From: Spirochaetales bacterium
GTDB taxonomy: Bacteria; Spirochaetota; Spirochaetia; DSM-2461
DNA: 35,086 bases
NCBI GenBank assembly: GCA_028533045.1
Contig: JAQQAP010000004.1
Coordinates: forward strand, 1-35,086
Direction: 5' to 3'
Every line of letters begins with the position of its first letter. Within the stretch, counting starts at the first letter, position 1. Positions 8,054-15,335 of this stretch are shown in pieces. Below the pieces are notes generated by a model. The model worked only from the letters and a program-made list of their open reading frames with translations, was not told the origin of the DNA and did no database searches. A program made the translations under genes and the position numbers.

Positions 8054-8752
8054 ATGGAAAACATGCTGGAAATCAAAGATTTGGGAAAAAACTTCCGTAT
8101 CCACGACCTGAATAAGAAAATCTCCGCCTGTCAGGGCATTAACCTGACCTTGAAAGAGGGGGAGTTCATAGGAATTACCGGCCGTTCGGGCAGCGGGAAA
8201 TCGACCATTCTCAAGATGATCTACCGCACTTACTTGCCCGACGAAGGGGAAATCCGCTACAATTCTGCCCAATGGGGTCTCATGAGCCTTTCCGAGGCAG
8301 AAGAGAGACAGGTTCTTTACCTGCGCAAGTATGAATTGGGTTATGTGAGCCAGTTCCTCGATGTACTCCCCCGTATGAGCGCCCGTTCTATTATTGAGCA
8401 GGCCGTTCTGGAGATGGGAAAAACCCTTGAGGAAGCCCGGGAGGAAACGGTGCGTATGCTAAGCCATTTTGAACTGGATGAAACTCTTTGGGACAGTTAT
8501 GCCGCCACCTTTTCCGGGGGCGAAAAACTCCGTCTGAATATTGCCCGGGCCATGGTGAAACACCCCCGGCTCCTTCTTCTGGACGAACCCACCGCCAGCC
8601 TGGACAATCACTCTAAAATCAAAGTCCGCCAGCTCATAGAGCAGCTCAAGGCGGAGGGAACCACCATGCTGGGGATTTTTCACGACATCGAATTTATGGA
8701 AGGCCTCTGCGACCGGGAATTCAGTATGCAGAAAGGCCGGGTGGTAGCATGA
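8054..8752 (+). CDS. phnL: C-P lyase-associated ABC ATPase PhnL
   Basis: A 232-residue soluble ABC ATPase. Walker A GRSGSGKST is at 43-51, a Q-loop region YVSQFL follows, and the signature FSGGEKLRLNIARAM, Walker B LLLLDEPTASLD and H-loop FHD are all present. PhnL joins PhnK on the C-P lyase core and is needed for phosphonate ribosylation. The RIHDLN...CQGINLTL opening is characteristic of PhnL. It starts 1 nt after the transferase stop and overlaps the PHP gene by 4 bp (ATGA). Confidence 0.92.
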   Translation: MENMLEIKDLGKNFRIHDLNKKISACQGINLTLKEGEFIGITGRSGSGKSTILKMIYRTYLPDEGEIRYNSAQWGLMSLSEAEERQVLYLRKYELGYVSQFLDVLPRMSARSIIEQAVLEMGKTLEEAREETVRMLSHFELDETLWDSYAATFSGGEKLRLNIARAMVKHPRLLLLDEPTASLDNHSKIKVRQLIEQLKAEGTTMLGIFHDIEFMEGLCDREFSMQKGRVVA

Positions 8753-9594
8753 TAAAGGGCGGGGCCGACTTACATGTACACAGCCGCCACTCCGACGGCT
8801 CCCAAACGGTGGAAGAGCTAATTCGCCTGGCCGCCGAGAAGGGTCTGAGAGCCATCAGTTTAACCGATCACGATACGATCTCCAGTCTGGGGGAGGCTCT
8901 TGAATGGGGAGAAAAGCTGGGAGTACAGGTTATTCCGGGGATAGAGATTTCCGCTTACGACTATGGAAAGGGACGAAAAATCCACTTGCTGGGGTACGAC
9001 TTTAATCGGGAAGCCCCCCATCTGACGGCCCTCTGCTCCCCCCTGCGCCAAAAACGCCATGAAAACACCCTGCGCCAAATCGACCTGTTGGAAAAAGCAG
9101 GTTACCCTGTGACTTTAACCGAGGTGGAAGAAGAAGCGGCCGAAGCGCCCTGCCTCTACAAACAGCACATTATGATGATTCTGATCCGAAAGGGCCTGAC
9201 CGACAGCCTCTACTCTTCCCTTTACAAGGAACTCTTTAAGGGCGGGGGAATCTGCCGGGGAGACATAGAATACGTCGATGTCTTTGACGCCCTGGACGCC
9301 ATAAGGGCCGACGGGGGAAAGGCTGTACTGGCCCACCCCGGGCAACAATACAGTTTTGACCTGATTCCCACTCTGGCGGAGAGGGGACTCTGGGGACTGG
9401 AATTTAACCACGAGGACCATTCGGAAGAGGACAAAGCTCGAATTAGAGAGCTGGCCGAACAGTACGGCCTGGCCTTGACCGGAGGAAGCGATACTCACGG
9501 GGATTACGGTTCCGGCTGTGCCTTGGGAGAGATCTGTGCCCCCGCTGACTTTGCCCTAACAAACGACAAGAGGAGAAGAATTGCCCATGCCTAA
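8749..9594 (+). CDS. phnPP: PHP-family phosphoribosyl 1,2-cyclic phosphate diphosphodiesterase (PhnPP-like)
   Basis: A 281-residue PHP-superfamily phosphoesterase. Metal-site motifs are DLHVHSRHSDG (His9, His11, Asp16), TDHDT (near 40), GIEIS (near 65), VLAHPGQ (near 200) and GGSDTHGDYG (near 250). PHP enzymes embedded in phn operons have been shown in Eggerthella to hydrolyse both ester bonds of 5-phosphoribosyl 1,2-cyclic phosphate, yielding ribose 5-phosphate and phosphate. That would let the operon do without PhnP and PhnN. Assignment of this activity here rests on motif and context; a tRNA/RNA-acting PHP enzyme (RNase AM type) is the main alternative. It overlaps phnL by 4 bp and the next gene by 8 bp. 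Confidence 0.82.
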   Translation: MIKGGADLHVHSRHSDGSQTVEELIRLAAEKGLRAISLTDHDTISSLGEALEWGEKLGVQVIPGIEISAYDYGKGRKIHLLGYDFNREAPHLTALCSPLRQKRHENTLRQIDLLEKAGYPVTLTEVEEEAAEAPCLYKQHIMMILIRKGLTDSLYSSLYKELFKGGGICRGDIEYVDVFDALDAIRADGGKAVLAHPGQQYSFDLIPTLAERGLWGLEFNHEDHSEEDKARIRELAEQYGLALTGGSDTHGDYGSGCALGEICAPADFALTNDKRRRIAHA

Positions 9595-10408
9595 TGAAAT
9601 CCCCCGGATGGAAGTAGCCCGGAAAGCTATGGAAGAGTGCGCCCGCTTTCTCATAAGCGATGTACAAAGCAAGCCGGAGAACGAGTGGAAAGGGGGCAAC
9701 CACAGCGACCTTGTCACAGCCTATGACCGGGAAGTGGAAAGACGCTTGGTGGAAGCTATCTCCGCCGCCTTTCCGGAGGATCTGTTCCTCACCGAAGAGG
9801 AAGACCGGGGAACCGGACTGGAGAAGGGAATTGTCTGGGTCATCGATCCCATCGACGGAACCACGAACTTTGTTCACTTTCGTCGGGACTACTCTATTAG
9901 TGTCGGATGCTACCGGGAAGGCAAGCCCTGGTTTGGCCTGGTTCTTGATCCGGTAAGGGGAGAACTTTTCGAAGGGATTTCCGGTGGAGGAGCCCGGCTT
10001 AACGGCCACGAGCTGCCCCGACTGGACAAGTCAGTCTCCCTCCATGAATCGCTGGTGGACTTTAGCATGAATACCACCCACATCCTCCGACGGGATTTTA
10101 AAGCCGATTTAAGCGACCTGGCTCCTTTAATCTGCGGCCATCGGGCTTACGGCTCGGCTTCGCTGATTCTTTGCCGGATAGCCAGGGGGGAATGCCATAT
10201 CTACCTCTCGGCCAAACTGAGCCTCTGGGATTACGCGGCGGCGGGAATCATCTTAAGAGAAGTGGGAGGAGACTATCTGGAAGGCCGTCGGCAAACTCCG
10301 AAAAAAGGGTTCCGCTCAGGCCGCCTCTTCCTGGCCTGGGGTGCCGATAAAGCGGGAAAAGAAATAGAAAAATACTTAAAAGAACGAAATGTTCCTTTAG
10401 AAGATTAA
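9587..10408 (+). CDS. Inositol monophosphatase-family phosphatase of the phn operon
   Basis: Mg-dependent FIG-superfamily sugar phosphatase of 273 residues. The metal-binding triad is visible: LTEEED around residue 70, DPIDGTTNF (Asp87, Asp90), and LWDYAAAGIILREVGG near 215. The family dephosphorylates inositol phosphates, sugar bisphosphates or 3',5'-nucleotides. In this operon a ribose bisphosphate left by incomplete cyclic-phosphate hydrolysis, or a phosphorylated intermediate, is a plausible substrate, but that is inference. ATG 9587 overlaps the PHP stop by 8 bp (ATGCCTAA), the same coupling as phnI-phnJ. TTG 9581 is nearer to the AGGAG and cannot be excluded. It is the last gene before the 238-nt gap ahead of phnD. 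Confidence 0.85.
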   Translation: MPNEIPRMEVARKAMEECARFLISDVQSKPENEWKGGNHSDLVTAYDREVERRLVEAISAAFPEDLFLTEEEDRGTGLEKGIVWVIDPIDGTTNFVHFRRDYSISVGCYREGKPWFGLVLDPVRGELFEGISGGGARLNGHELPRLDKSVSLHESLVDFSMNTTHILRRDFKADLSDLAPLICGHRAYGSASLILCRIARGECHIYLSAKLSLWDYAAAGIILREVGGDYLEGRRQTPKKGFRSGRLFLAWGADKAGKEIEKYLKERNVPLED

Positions 10409-10504
10409 AAAATCACATCTCAAAAATACGGGAATTTCTGTTTTTCAAAAAAATGGAAAGGCCCGTTTAAACACGCCCGCACAAAACATTTATTTCCTTT
10501 TATC

Positions 10505-10557
10505 ACAACATTTTACAACATTACCATTTAACCGTTTTTTAGCAAAAAACAACATTT
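10505..10557 (+). repeat. Three ACAACATT direct repeats upstream of phnD
   Basis: ACAACATT occurs at 10505, 10515 and 10549, with a related ACAAAACATT at 10481. The first two copies are 10 bp apart, one helical turn. They sit in the AT-rich leader between the catabolic phn genes and phnD, so they could be binding sites for a regulator. No matching regulator gene is present in the window. Confidence 0.4.
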
Positions 10558-10579
10558 CCCTAACTTTTCCCTAACTTTT
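10558..10579 (+). promoter_or_regulatory. Tandem 11-bp repeat with Pho-box geometry in the phnD promoter region
   Basis: The unit CCCTAACTTTT is repeated exactly twice in tandem (10558-10568 and 10569-10579). This gives two 7-mers (CCCTAAC) separated by a 4-bp AT-rich spacer, the layout of a PhoB box, though only part of the 7-mer agrees with the E. coli CTGTCAT. A possible -10 (TTAATT, 10586-10591) lies 10 bp after the second 7-mer, the spacing of PhoB-activated promoters. The functional reading is inference. Confidence 0.4.
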
Positions 10580-10646
10580 TTGTCTTAATTTGTTAACCGT
10601 TCAAGAGGGAGCCGGTCTCCCGTGAATATTATTTTGGAGGATTCTC

Positions 10647-11651
10647 ATGAAAAAGGTATTATTAGTTCTTATGATGGCAGCCCTCGCTGCTACTTCCCTC
10701 GTTGCCAACGGTGGCAGCGAAGCCGATGAAGCTCTTGTTTGGGTATGGTATCCCAACGAATCTACTCCCGAGTTCGCCGATGCTCGTGCTGCTGTAATCG
10801 AAGTAGCTTCTACAGCTCTGGGAAAAGAAATCACCGAGCAGCTCACCACTGACTACGCCATTGCCATCGAAACTCTGGCTAACGAAAACGCCGCTCTTTC
10901 CTGGTTCGGAGGAGAAGGTTACGTACAGTGTCACGCTAAAGAGCCCGCCGTTCTTCCCCTGGTTACCAACTCCGGTAAGTCCGGTACTCTGGCCGACGCC
11001 AAGTACTACTCCATGCTCGGTACCCTTATCGAAAATGACGCCGACTACAAAATCAACGGCGAATACAGCCTGGACACGCTCAAGCAGAAGAGATTCTCCT
11101 TCGTATCCAACAGCTCTACCTCCGGTTTCCGCGTACCTTCCAGCATCATCAAATCTAACTTCAACGTTAGCGCCGAAGACCTGCTCGAAGGCGGATCTGA
11201 CATGGTGTTCTCCGAAGTTATGTTCGGCGGTTCCCACCAGGGTTCCTTCTTTAACGTACTGACAGGTAAGGCTGACATCGGCGCTTTCTGTAACAGCTGT
11301 GTTAAGGAATACATCGAATGGAAATCCGGTAGCTACGACGACCCCGCCGCCGGTGACGTAATCGTGGTAAAAAACAACGCCGACGCTCCCTTCGACCAGG
11401 TTCCCGGAAAAGAAGTGGTTCTGGTTGCTACCGTGCCCGTACTCAACGCCCCCATCGTAATGAACACCAACGTTCTGACCGACGAAGAAGTTGCCAAGCT
11501 GCAGGCGGCTTTCACCAGCGACGCCACTGCTGCCAACGAAATCATCTTTGCCCCCAAGGGCTCCGATGTTAAGGGATTCTTCCGACAGGGACAGAGATTC
11601 TGCCTCGTAGAAGACGCCTGGTACGACCCCATTCGGGCTCTTGCCGAATAA
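10647..11651 (+). CDS. phnD: Phosphonate ABC transporter substrate-binding protein PhnD
   Basis: Periplasmic phosphonate-binding protein of 334 residues. A signal peptide (about 1-21, hydrophobic VLLVLMMAALAAT then SLVANGG) lacks a lipobox cysteine, so the product is probably soluble. The mature part shows the PhnD-type LVWVWYPNES opening, TDYAIAIETLANENAALSWFG, SGFRVPSSI, FGGSHQGSFFNVLTGKADIG and a late NAPIVMNTN block. The ligand could be phosphonate, phosphite or a phosphate ester. It follows a 238-nt AT-rich leader and has TTTTGGAGGA before the ATG. It is separated from phnC by a strong terminator, which should make its transcript more abundant than the rest. Codon choice looks more biased than in neighbouring genes, consistent with high expression. 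Confidence 0.93.
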   Translation: MKKVLLVLMMAALAATSLVANGGSEADEALVWVWYPNESTPEFADARAAVIEVASTALGKEITEQLTTDYAIAIETLANENAALSWFGGEGYVQCHAKEPAVLPLVTNSGKSGTLADAKYYSMLGTLIENDADYKINGEYSLDTLKQKRFSFVSNSSTSGFRVPSSIIKSNFNVSAEDLLEGGSDMVFSEVMFGGSHQGSFFNVLTGKADIGAFCNSCVKEYIEWKSGSYDDPAAGDVIVVKNNADAPFDQVPGKEVVLVATVPVLNAPIVMNTNVLTDEEVAKLQAAFTSDATAANEIIFAPKGSDVKGFFRQGQRFCLVEDAWYDPIRALAE

Positions 11652-11676
11652 TCATTACTAAAGTTTATTTAACAAT

Positions 11677-11704
11677 GGGGCGGACCATTTACCGCCCCTT
11701 TTTT
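11677..11704 (+). terminator. Intercistronic terminator/attenuator between phnD and phnC
   Basis: GGGGCGG (11677-11683) pairs with CCGCCCC (11692-11698) across an 8-nt loop and is followed by six T. It probably ends most transcripts after phnD, with partial read-through into phnC-E1-E2. This is a common way to over-produce the binding protein. Confidence 0.88.
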
Positions 11705-11726
11705 ATCCCCACGGAAGGAGTAAAAA

Positions 11727-12494
11727 ATGGCATTATTGAAAGTTACGGGCCTAACCAAATATTACAACAAGGAAGCCCGGGCCCTGAACAATGTTTCGTT
11801 CAAGGTTAAAAAGGGGCAATTCGTGGCTGTCATAGGCCCCTCCGGATCAGGAAAAACTACCTTAATCCGCTGTATTAACAGACTCATAGAGGCCACCGAA
11901 GGTACCATTAAATACAGCGAATATGAGAATATTCTTTCCCTAAACAAAAAAGAGCTGCGCCACGCCCGAACCAAGCTGGGAATGATCTTCCAACACTACA
12001 ACCTGGTGTCCCGCCTTTCCGTATTGGAAAATGTCCTTCACGGCCGCCTGGGCTATAAAAACGCCTTTGCCGGAGTGTTCGGCATCTATTCGGAAGAAGA
12101 GAAAGCCAAGGCCGTGGAAATCCTGACCCTCCTGGGGCTGGAAGACTTTATCTACCGCCGCTGCGACCAGCTTTCGGGCGGGCAGAAACAGCGGGTGGGA
12201 ATAGCCCGTGCCCTCATTCAGGATCCCCGCATGATCCTTTGCGACGAACCAATCAGCTCCCTTGACCCCAGCTCGGCCAAGGTTATCATGGATTACCTCA
12301 AGAAAGTTCAGGAAGAGATGGGAATTACCATCTTCATCAACCTCCACCAGGTAGATGTGGCCCGTAAATATGCCGACCGCATCCTGGGATTCAACAAGGG
12401 GGAGCTGGTTTTTGACGGACCGGCGGAAGAACTCAAAAACAAGCAGATTAAAGAAATCTACGGGACGGAAGCCAATGACCTCATCCTCAACTAG
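11727..12494 (+). CDS. phnC: Phosphonate ABC transporter ATP-binding protein PhnC
   Basis: A 255-residue importer ATPase. Walker A GPSGSGKTT is at about 37-45, then Q-loop FQHYNLV, signature LSGGQKQRVGIARAL, Walker B MILCDEPISSLDP and the switch histidine in NLHQVD. The VLENVLHGRLGYK segment after the Q-loop is characteristic of PhnC rather than of other ATPases. It energises uptake through PhnE1/PhnE2. GGAAGGAG lies 6 nt before the ATG. Its 3' end overlaps the likely phnE1 start by 20 bp. Confidence 0.94.
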   Translation: MALLKVTGLTKYYNKEARALNNVSFKVKKGQFVAVIGPSGSGKTTLIRCINRLIEATEGTIKYSEYENILSLNKKELRHARTKLGMIFQHYNLVSRLSVLENVLHGRLGYKNAFAGVFGIYSEEEKAKAVEILTLLGLEDFIYRRCDQLSGGQKQRVGIARALIQDPRMILCDEPISSLDPSSAKVIMDYLKKVQEEMGITIFINLHQVDVARKYADRILGFNKGELVFDGPAEELKNKQIKEIYGTEANDLILN

Positions 12495-13302
12495 CGCCCC
12501 CTCCCCTAAACTTAAAGAAGCTAACCGCTTCATGCTATTCAACAAGGTCTACCTGATTCTCTTCCTGGTCGGCCTTATCGCCCTCACCACGATCACATCG
12601 GCCCGAACGAAATTCGACGGCCTCGATGCGATCAGCGCCATACCTAAAGTGGTAGCCTGGTCCTTCCAGAATTCCCTGCCCGACGCCAAAGCCATTGAGC
12701 GTCTGCCTAAAATGCTGGATAAAATGGTGGATACTGTCTTTATGTCCATCATGTCATCGGTGGTCGCCGCCCTGTTTGCCTTCCTCTTCGCTCTGCTCGG
12801 CTCCACCACAACCCGGCCCAACGGTTTCTTCGGAGGATTCTCCCGCACGGTAGCCCTGATTTTCCGAAATATACCGGTGGTTGCCTGGGCCATGATATTC
12901 CTGCTCACCTTCGGGCAGAGTTCCTTTACGGGATTCCTGGCCCTCTTCTTCACCAGCTTCGGGCTGCTCACCCGCTTCTTCATGGAAACCATAGACGAAG
13001 CCTCGGTCAGCACCGTTGAAGCCTTGCGGGCCTCCGGCGCCAGCTATCCCCAGATCATCGCCCAGGGAGTAATACCCTCAACCCTGCCCCAACTGGTCAG
13101 CTGGATTCTCTACATGATAGAGGTAAATATTCGGTCTGCCACCCTGGTGGGACTTCTTACCGGTTCGGGCATTGGCTTTATCTTTAACCTTTACTACAAA
13201 AGCCTTCAGTACAAAAGCTCTTCCCTGTTAGTCATACTGATTATGATTGTAGTTCTCTCCATCGAGATTATTTCCAATACCCTAAGGAGGAAAATACTGT
13301 GA
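12475..13302 (+). CDS. phnE: Phosphonate ABC transporter permease PhnE (first copy)
   Basis: Inner-membrane permease of about 275 residues with roughly six hydrophobic segments, starting with VYLILFLVGLIALTTI. The EAA loop that contacts PhnC is EALRASGASYPQIIAQGVIP. I place the start at ATG 12475, which overlaps phnC by 20 bp and gives an N-terminus like other PhnE proteins; ATG 12532 would give a shorter protein starting just before the first membrane segment. The frame stays open further upstream inside phnC, but that extension has no family similarity. It overlaps phnE2 by 4 bp. Confidence 0.88.
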   Translation: MTSSSTSAPSPKLKEANRFMLFNKVYLILFLVGLIALTTITSARTKFDGLDAISAIPKVVAWSFQNSLPDAKAIERLPKMLDKMVDTVFMSIMSSVVAALFAFLFALLGSTTTRPNGFFGGFSRTVALIFRNIPVVAWAMIFLLTFGQSSFTGFLALFFTSFGLLTRFFMETIDEASVSTVEALRASGASYPQIIAQGVIPSTLPQLVSWILYMIEVNIRSATLVGLLTGSGIGFIFNLYYKSLQYKSSSLLVILIMIVVLSIEIISNTLRRKIL

Positions 13303-14168
13303 GCAGCCCAATAGTACGAAAGCGAAACGGCAGAATCCGAACAAACAAGATTAACAGCTCCGACTATTTCCTTATGGGAACCATGCTGACTCTCTTGCTC
13401 CTGACCCTTTGGGGTTTCGCTGTAATCGACACGAAAGGGGTGGATATGGGAGAAGCTGCCGGACAAACGCTCAAATACGTGGGAGATATGTTCGGACGCC
13501 CCCGGGCCCTGGCCACCCACTTTGGTCTAAAAGCCGATGCCTCCGGGCTCCAGGTTCTGGGAGCTGCGGTAAGCGTCCTTCTGGATACGCTGGCCCTGGC
13601 CTTCCTTACCACCCTGATCGGAGCCATAGCGGCCCTGGTACTGGGACTCCTGGCCGCCCGTAACCTGACAAGCGCCCGGGTAAGTAACATCCTTAAAGGG
13701 ATCATCTCCCTCGTGCGGGCGGTTCCCACCGTACTCTGGGTTCTGATTTTCGCGATTGGGGACGGACTGGGAGCGGTGGCAGCCGTTATCGGGATGAGTT
13801 TTCATACGGTCGGTTACCTACTCAAGGCCTACTCCGAGTCATTCGAGGAGTTGGACAAGGGTGTTATTGAAGCGCTCAGAGCAGCCGGAGCGGGATGGCT
13901 CTCCATCGTCTTCCAGGCGGTCCTGCCCTCTTCGGTGACCTATCTGCTCTCCTGGACCTTCATTCGCTTTGAGATCAACTTCGCCGTAGCCGTAGCCATG
14001 GGTGCTGCCGCAGGGGCGGGGGGAATCGGGTTTAACCTCTTTATGGCGGCGGGCTATTTCTTTGATATTCGGGAAATCGGTTACATCACCATTCTGATTC
14101 TCATTGTGGCTCTGCTTATGGAGCTTCTGGCCACGAGACTTAAGAAAAAGTACCATATTCACGAGTAG
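13299..14168 (+). CDS. phnE: Phosphonate ABC transporter permease PhnE (second copy)
   Basis: A second permease of 289 residues, so the transporter is probably a PhnE1-PhnE2 heterodimer as in several other phn loci. The EAA motif is EALRAAGAGWLSIVFQAVLPSS. Hydrophobic segments run from TMLTLLLLTLWGF (about 28-40) to the C-terminus, which ends in a basic KKKYHIHE tail. It starts at GTG with AAGGAGG 8 nt upstream, overlapping the phnE1 stop by 4 bp. It is the last gene of the phosphonate locus and is followed at once by a terminator. Confidence 0.92.
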   Translation: MSSPIVRKRNGRIRTNKINSSDYFLMGTMLTLLLLTLWGFAVIDTKGVDMGEAAGQTLKYVGDMFGRPRALATHFGLKADASGLQVLGAAVSVLLDTLALAFLTTLIGAIAALVLGLLAARNLTSARVSNILKGIISLVRAVPTVLWVLIFAIGDGLGAVAAVIGMSFHTVGYLLKAYSESFEELDKGVIEALRAAGAGWLSIVFQAVLPSSVTYLLSWTFIRFEINFAVAVAMGAAAGAGGIGFNLFMAAGYFFDIREIGYITILILIVALLMELLATRLKKKYHIHE

Positions 14169-14183
14169 ATAAATTAAGGAGCG

Positions 14184-14216
14184 GCCCTGATGCTTTCACT
14201 GCATCAGGGCTTTTTT
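14184..14216 (+). terminator. Terminator of the phn operon, overlapping the end of the convergent HD-GYP gene
   Basis: A perfect 10-bp stem GCCCTGATGC/GCATCAGGGC (14184-14193/14201-14210) with a 7-nt loop and six T (14211-14216) ends the phn transcript. The stop codon of the convergent HD-GYP gene (14196-14198) lies in the loop. The 3' arm and T tract double as its last codons. Confidence 0.9.
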
Positions 14217-15335
14217 CTCTTCCTCCGATTCCATAAGCGTCAGAGCCACATCCCTGAACTGATCCTTGCACCGGAGGAAACAACTTACGATTTCCGGGTC
14301 AAAGTGGCTCCCCCCATCTTGCTCAATAATAGAACAGGCTTTTGTATGGGTAAAAGGTTTTTTATAAACCCTTTCCGAAATCAGCGCATCATACACATCG
14401 GCAATAGCCATAATCCGACAGGAAAGGGGAATCTCCTCCCCCATCAAACCTTCCGGATAACCTTCTCCGTTCCATTTCTCATGGTGGCCGTAAGCGATCT
14501 CACGGGCAAAACGCAGGAAGGAATCATTTTTCATATCTCCATCCATCGTATCTTCCGCCCGCTTGAGACTTCCCCAGCCGTAGAGAGTGTGCCGCTTCAT
14601 CTCCTTGAACTCCTCATCGTCCAACTTCCCCTGTTTGAGAAGAATGGCATCGGGAACTCCGATCTTCCCTACGTCATGAAGCGGGGCGGACTTAACAAGC
14701 AAGTCAATCATACCCGGTGTTAACTCCCTGGAATACTGCGGCATTCGCGCCATTTCCTCGGATAATATCTTCACGTATTTTTGAGTACGGATAATGTGAT
14801 TCCCCGTCTCGTTATCCCGGGTCTCCGCCAGGGAAGCGGCCATGCGAATCGTAACGTCCTGAGTCTTGAGAACTTCCCGCGTGCGCTTTTCCACCATCTT
14901 CTCTAAAAAGACTTTTTGGTTTCTTAGCATATCCCGAGCCGTTTTTACGGAAAGCTGAGTTTCCACACGGGCAGAAATCTCCTGAACATCAAAGGGTTTC
15001 GTAATATAGTCCACTGCGCCCAGGCGAAAGCCCTTCGTTTTTTTATCTATTTCCGAATTAGCCGTTAGAAATATAACAGGCACATCCTTTGCGCGGGCGC
15101 TTTCCTTTAGCCTTTTACAGGTCTCAAAGCCATTCATCACAGGCATCTCTATATCCAAAAGAATTAAATCGGGCAACTGCTCGTCCACAGCCTCCAAGGC
15201 TTCCTGGCCGTCGGTAGCGACAATTAATTCATACTGATCGCTCAATGTTTCTACGAGTATATCGATATTTTGCGGTGTATCATCTACCAGGAGTAAAGTG
15301 GAATGTTCAATTAGGGACTGGCTTTTATCATTCAT
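14196..15335 (-). CDS. Receiver-HD-GYP cyclic-di-GMP phosphodiesterase
   Basis: A 379-residue response regulator of the RpfG type. The receiver domain (about 12-130) has the acidic pair Asp18-Asp19, phosphoacceptor Asp61 (LLDIEMP) and Lys113. A helical linker (130-165) leads to an HD-GYP domain with His220-Asp221 (HDVGKIG), HHEKWNGEGYP with the GYP at 292-294, and the following RIMAIADVYDAL. These residues are those of active c-di-GMP hydrolases, which linearise c-di-GMP to pGpG or GMP. The gene overlaps the Hpt gene by 4 bp, so this is the likely terminal output of the phosphorelay encoded upstream. Its last codons overlap the terminator of the convergent phn operon. Confidence 0.92.
   Translation of the reverse strand: MNDKSQSLIEHSTLLLVDDTPQNIDILVETLSDQYELIVATDGQEALEAVDEQLPDLILLDIEMPVMNGFETCKRLKESARAKDVPVIFLTANSEIDKKTKGFRLGAVDYITKPFDVQEISARVETQLSVKTARDMLRNQKVFLEKMVEKRTREVLKTQDVTIRMAASLAETRDNETGNHIIRTQKYVKILSEEMARMPQYSRELTPGMIDLLVKSAPLHDVGKIGVPDAILLKQGKLDDEEFKEMKRHTLYGWGSLKRAEDTMDGDMKNDSFLRFAREIAYGHHEKWNGEGYPEGLMGEEIPLSCRIMAIADVYDALISERVYKKPFTHTKACSIIEQDGGSHFDPEIVSCFLRCKDQFRDVALTLMESEEEKKALMQ

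Noticed and set aside
10424..10470. ACGGG/CCCGT pairing after the inositol-phosphatase-family gene as a terminator
   Set aside because: The stem is interrupted by large internal loops and there is no proper T run, so the end of the first phn transcript is left unassigned.
10481..10579. Short repeats upstream of phnD as a CRISPR array
   Set aside because: The repeats are 8-11 bp with irregular or no spacers and no cas genes nearby; regulatory repeats are a better reading.
12355..12474. Longer N-terminus for phnE1 beginning inside phnC
   Set aside because: The extra residues are the out-of-frame reading of phnC, have no hydrophobic or family character, and no ribosome-binding site supports that start.
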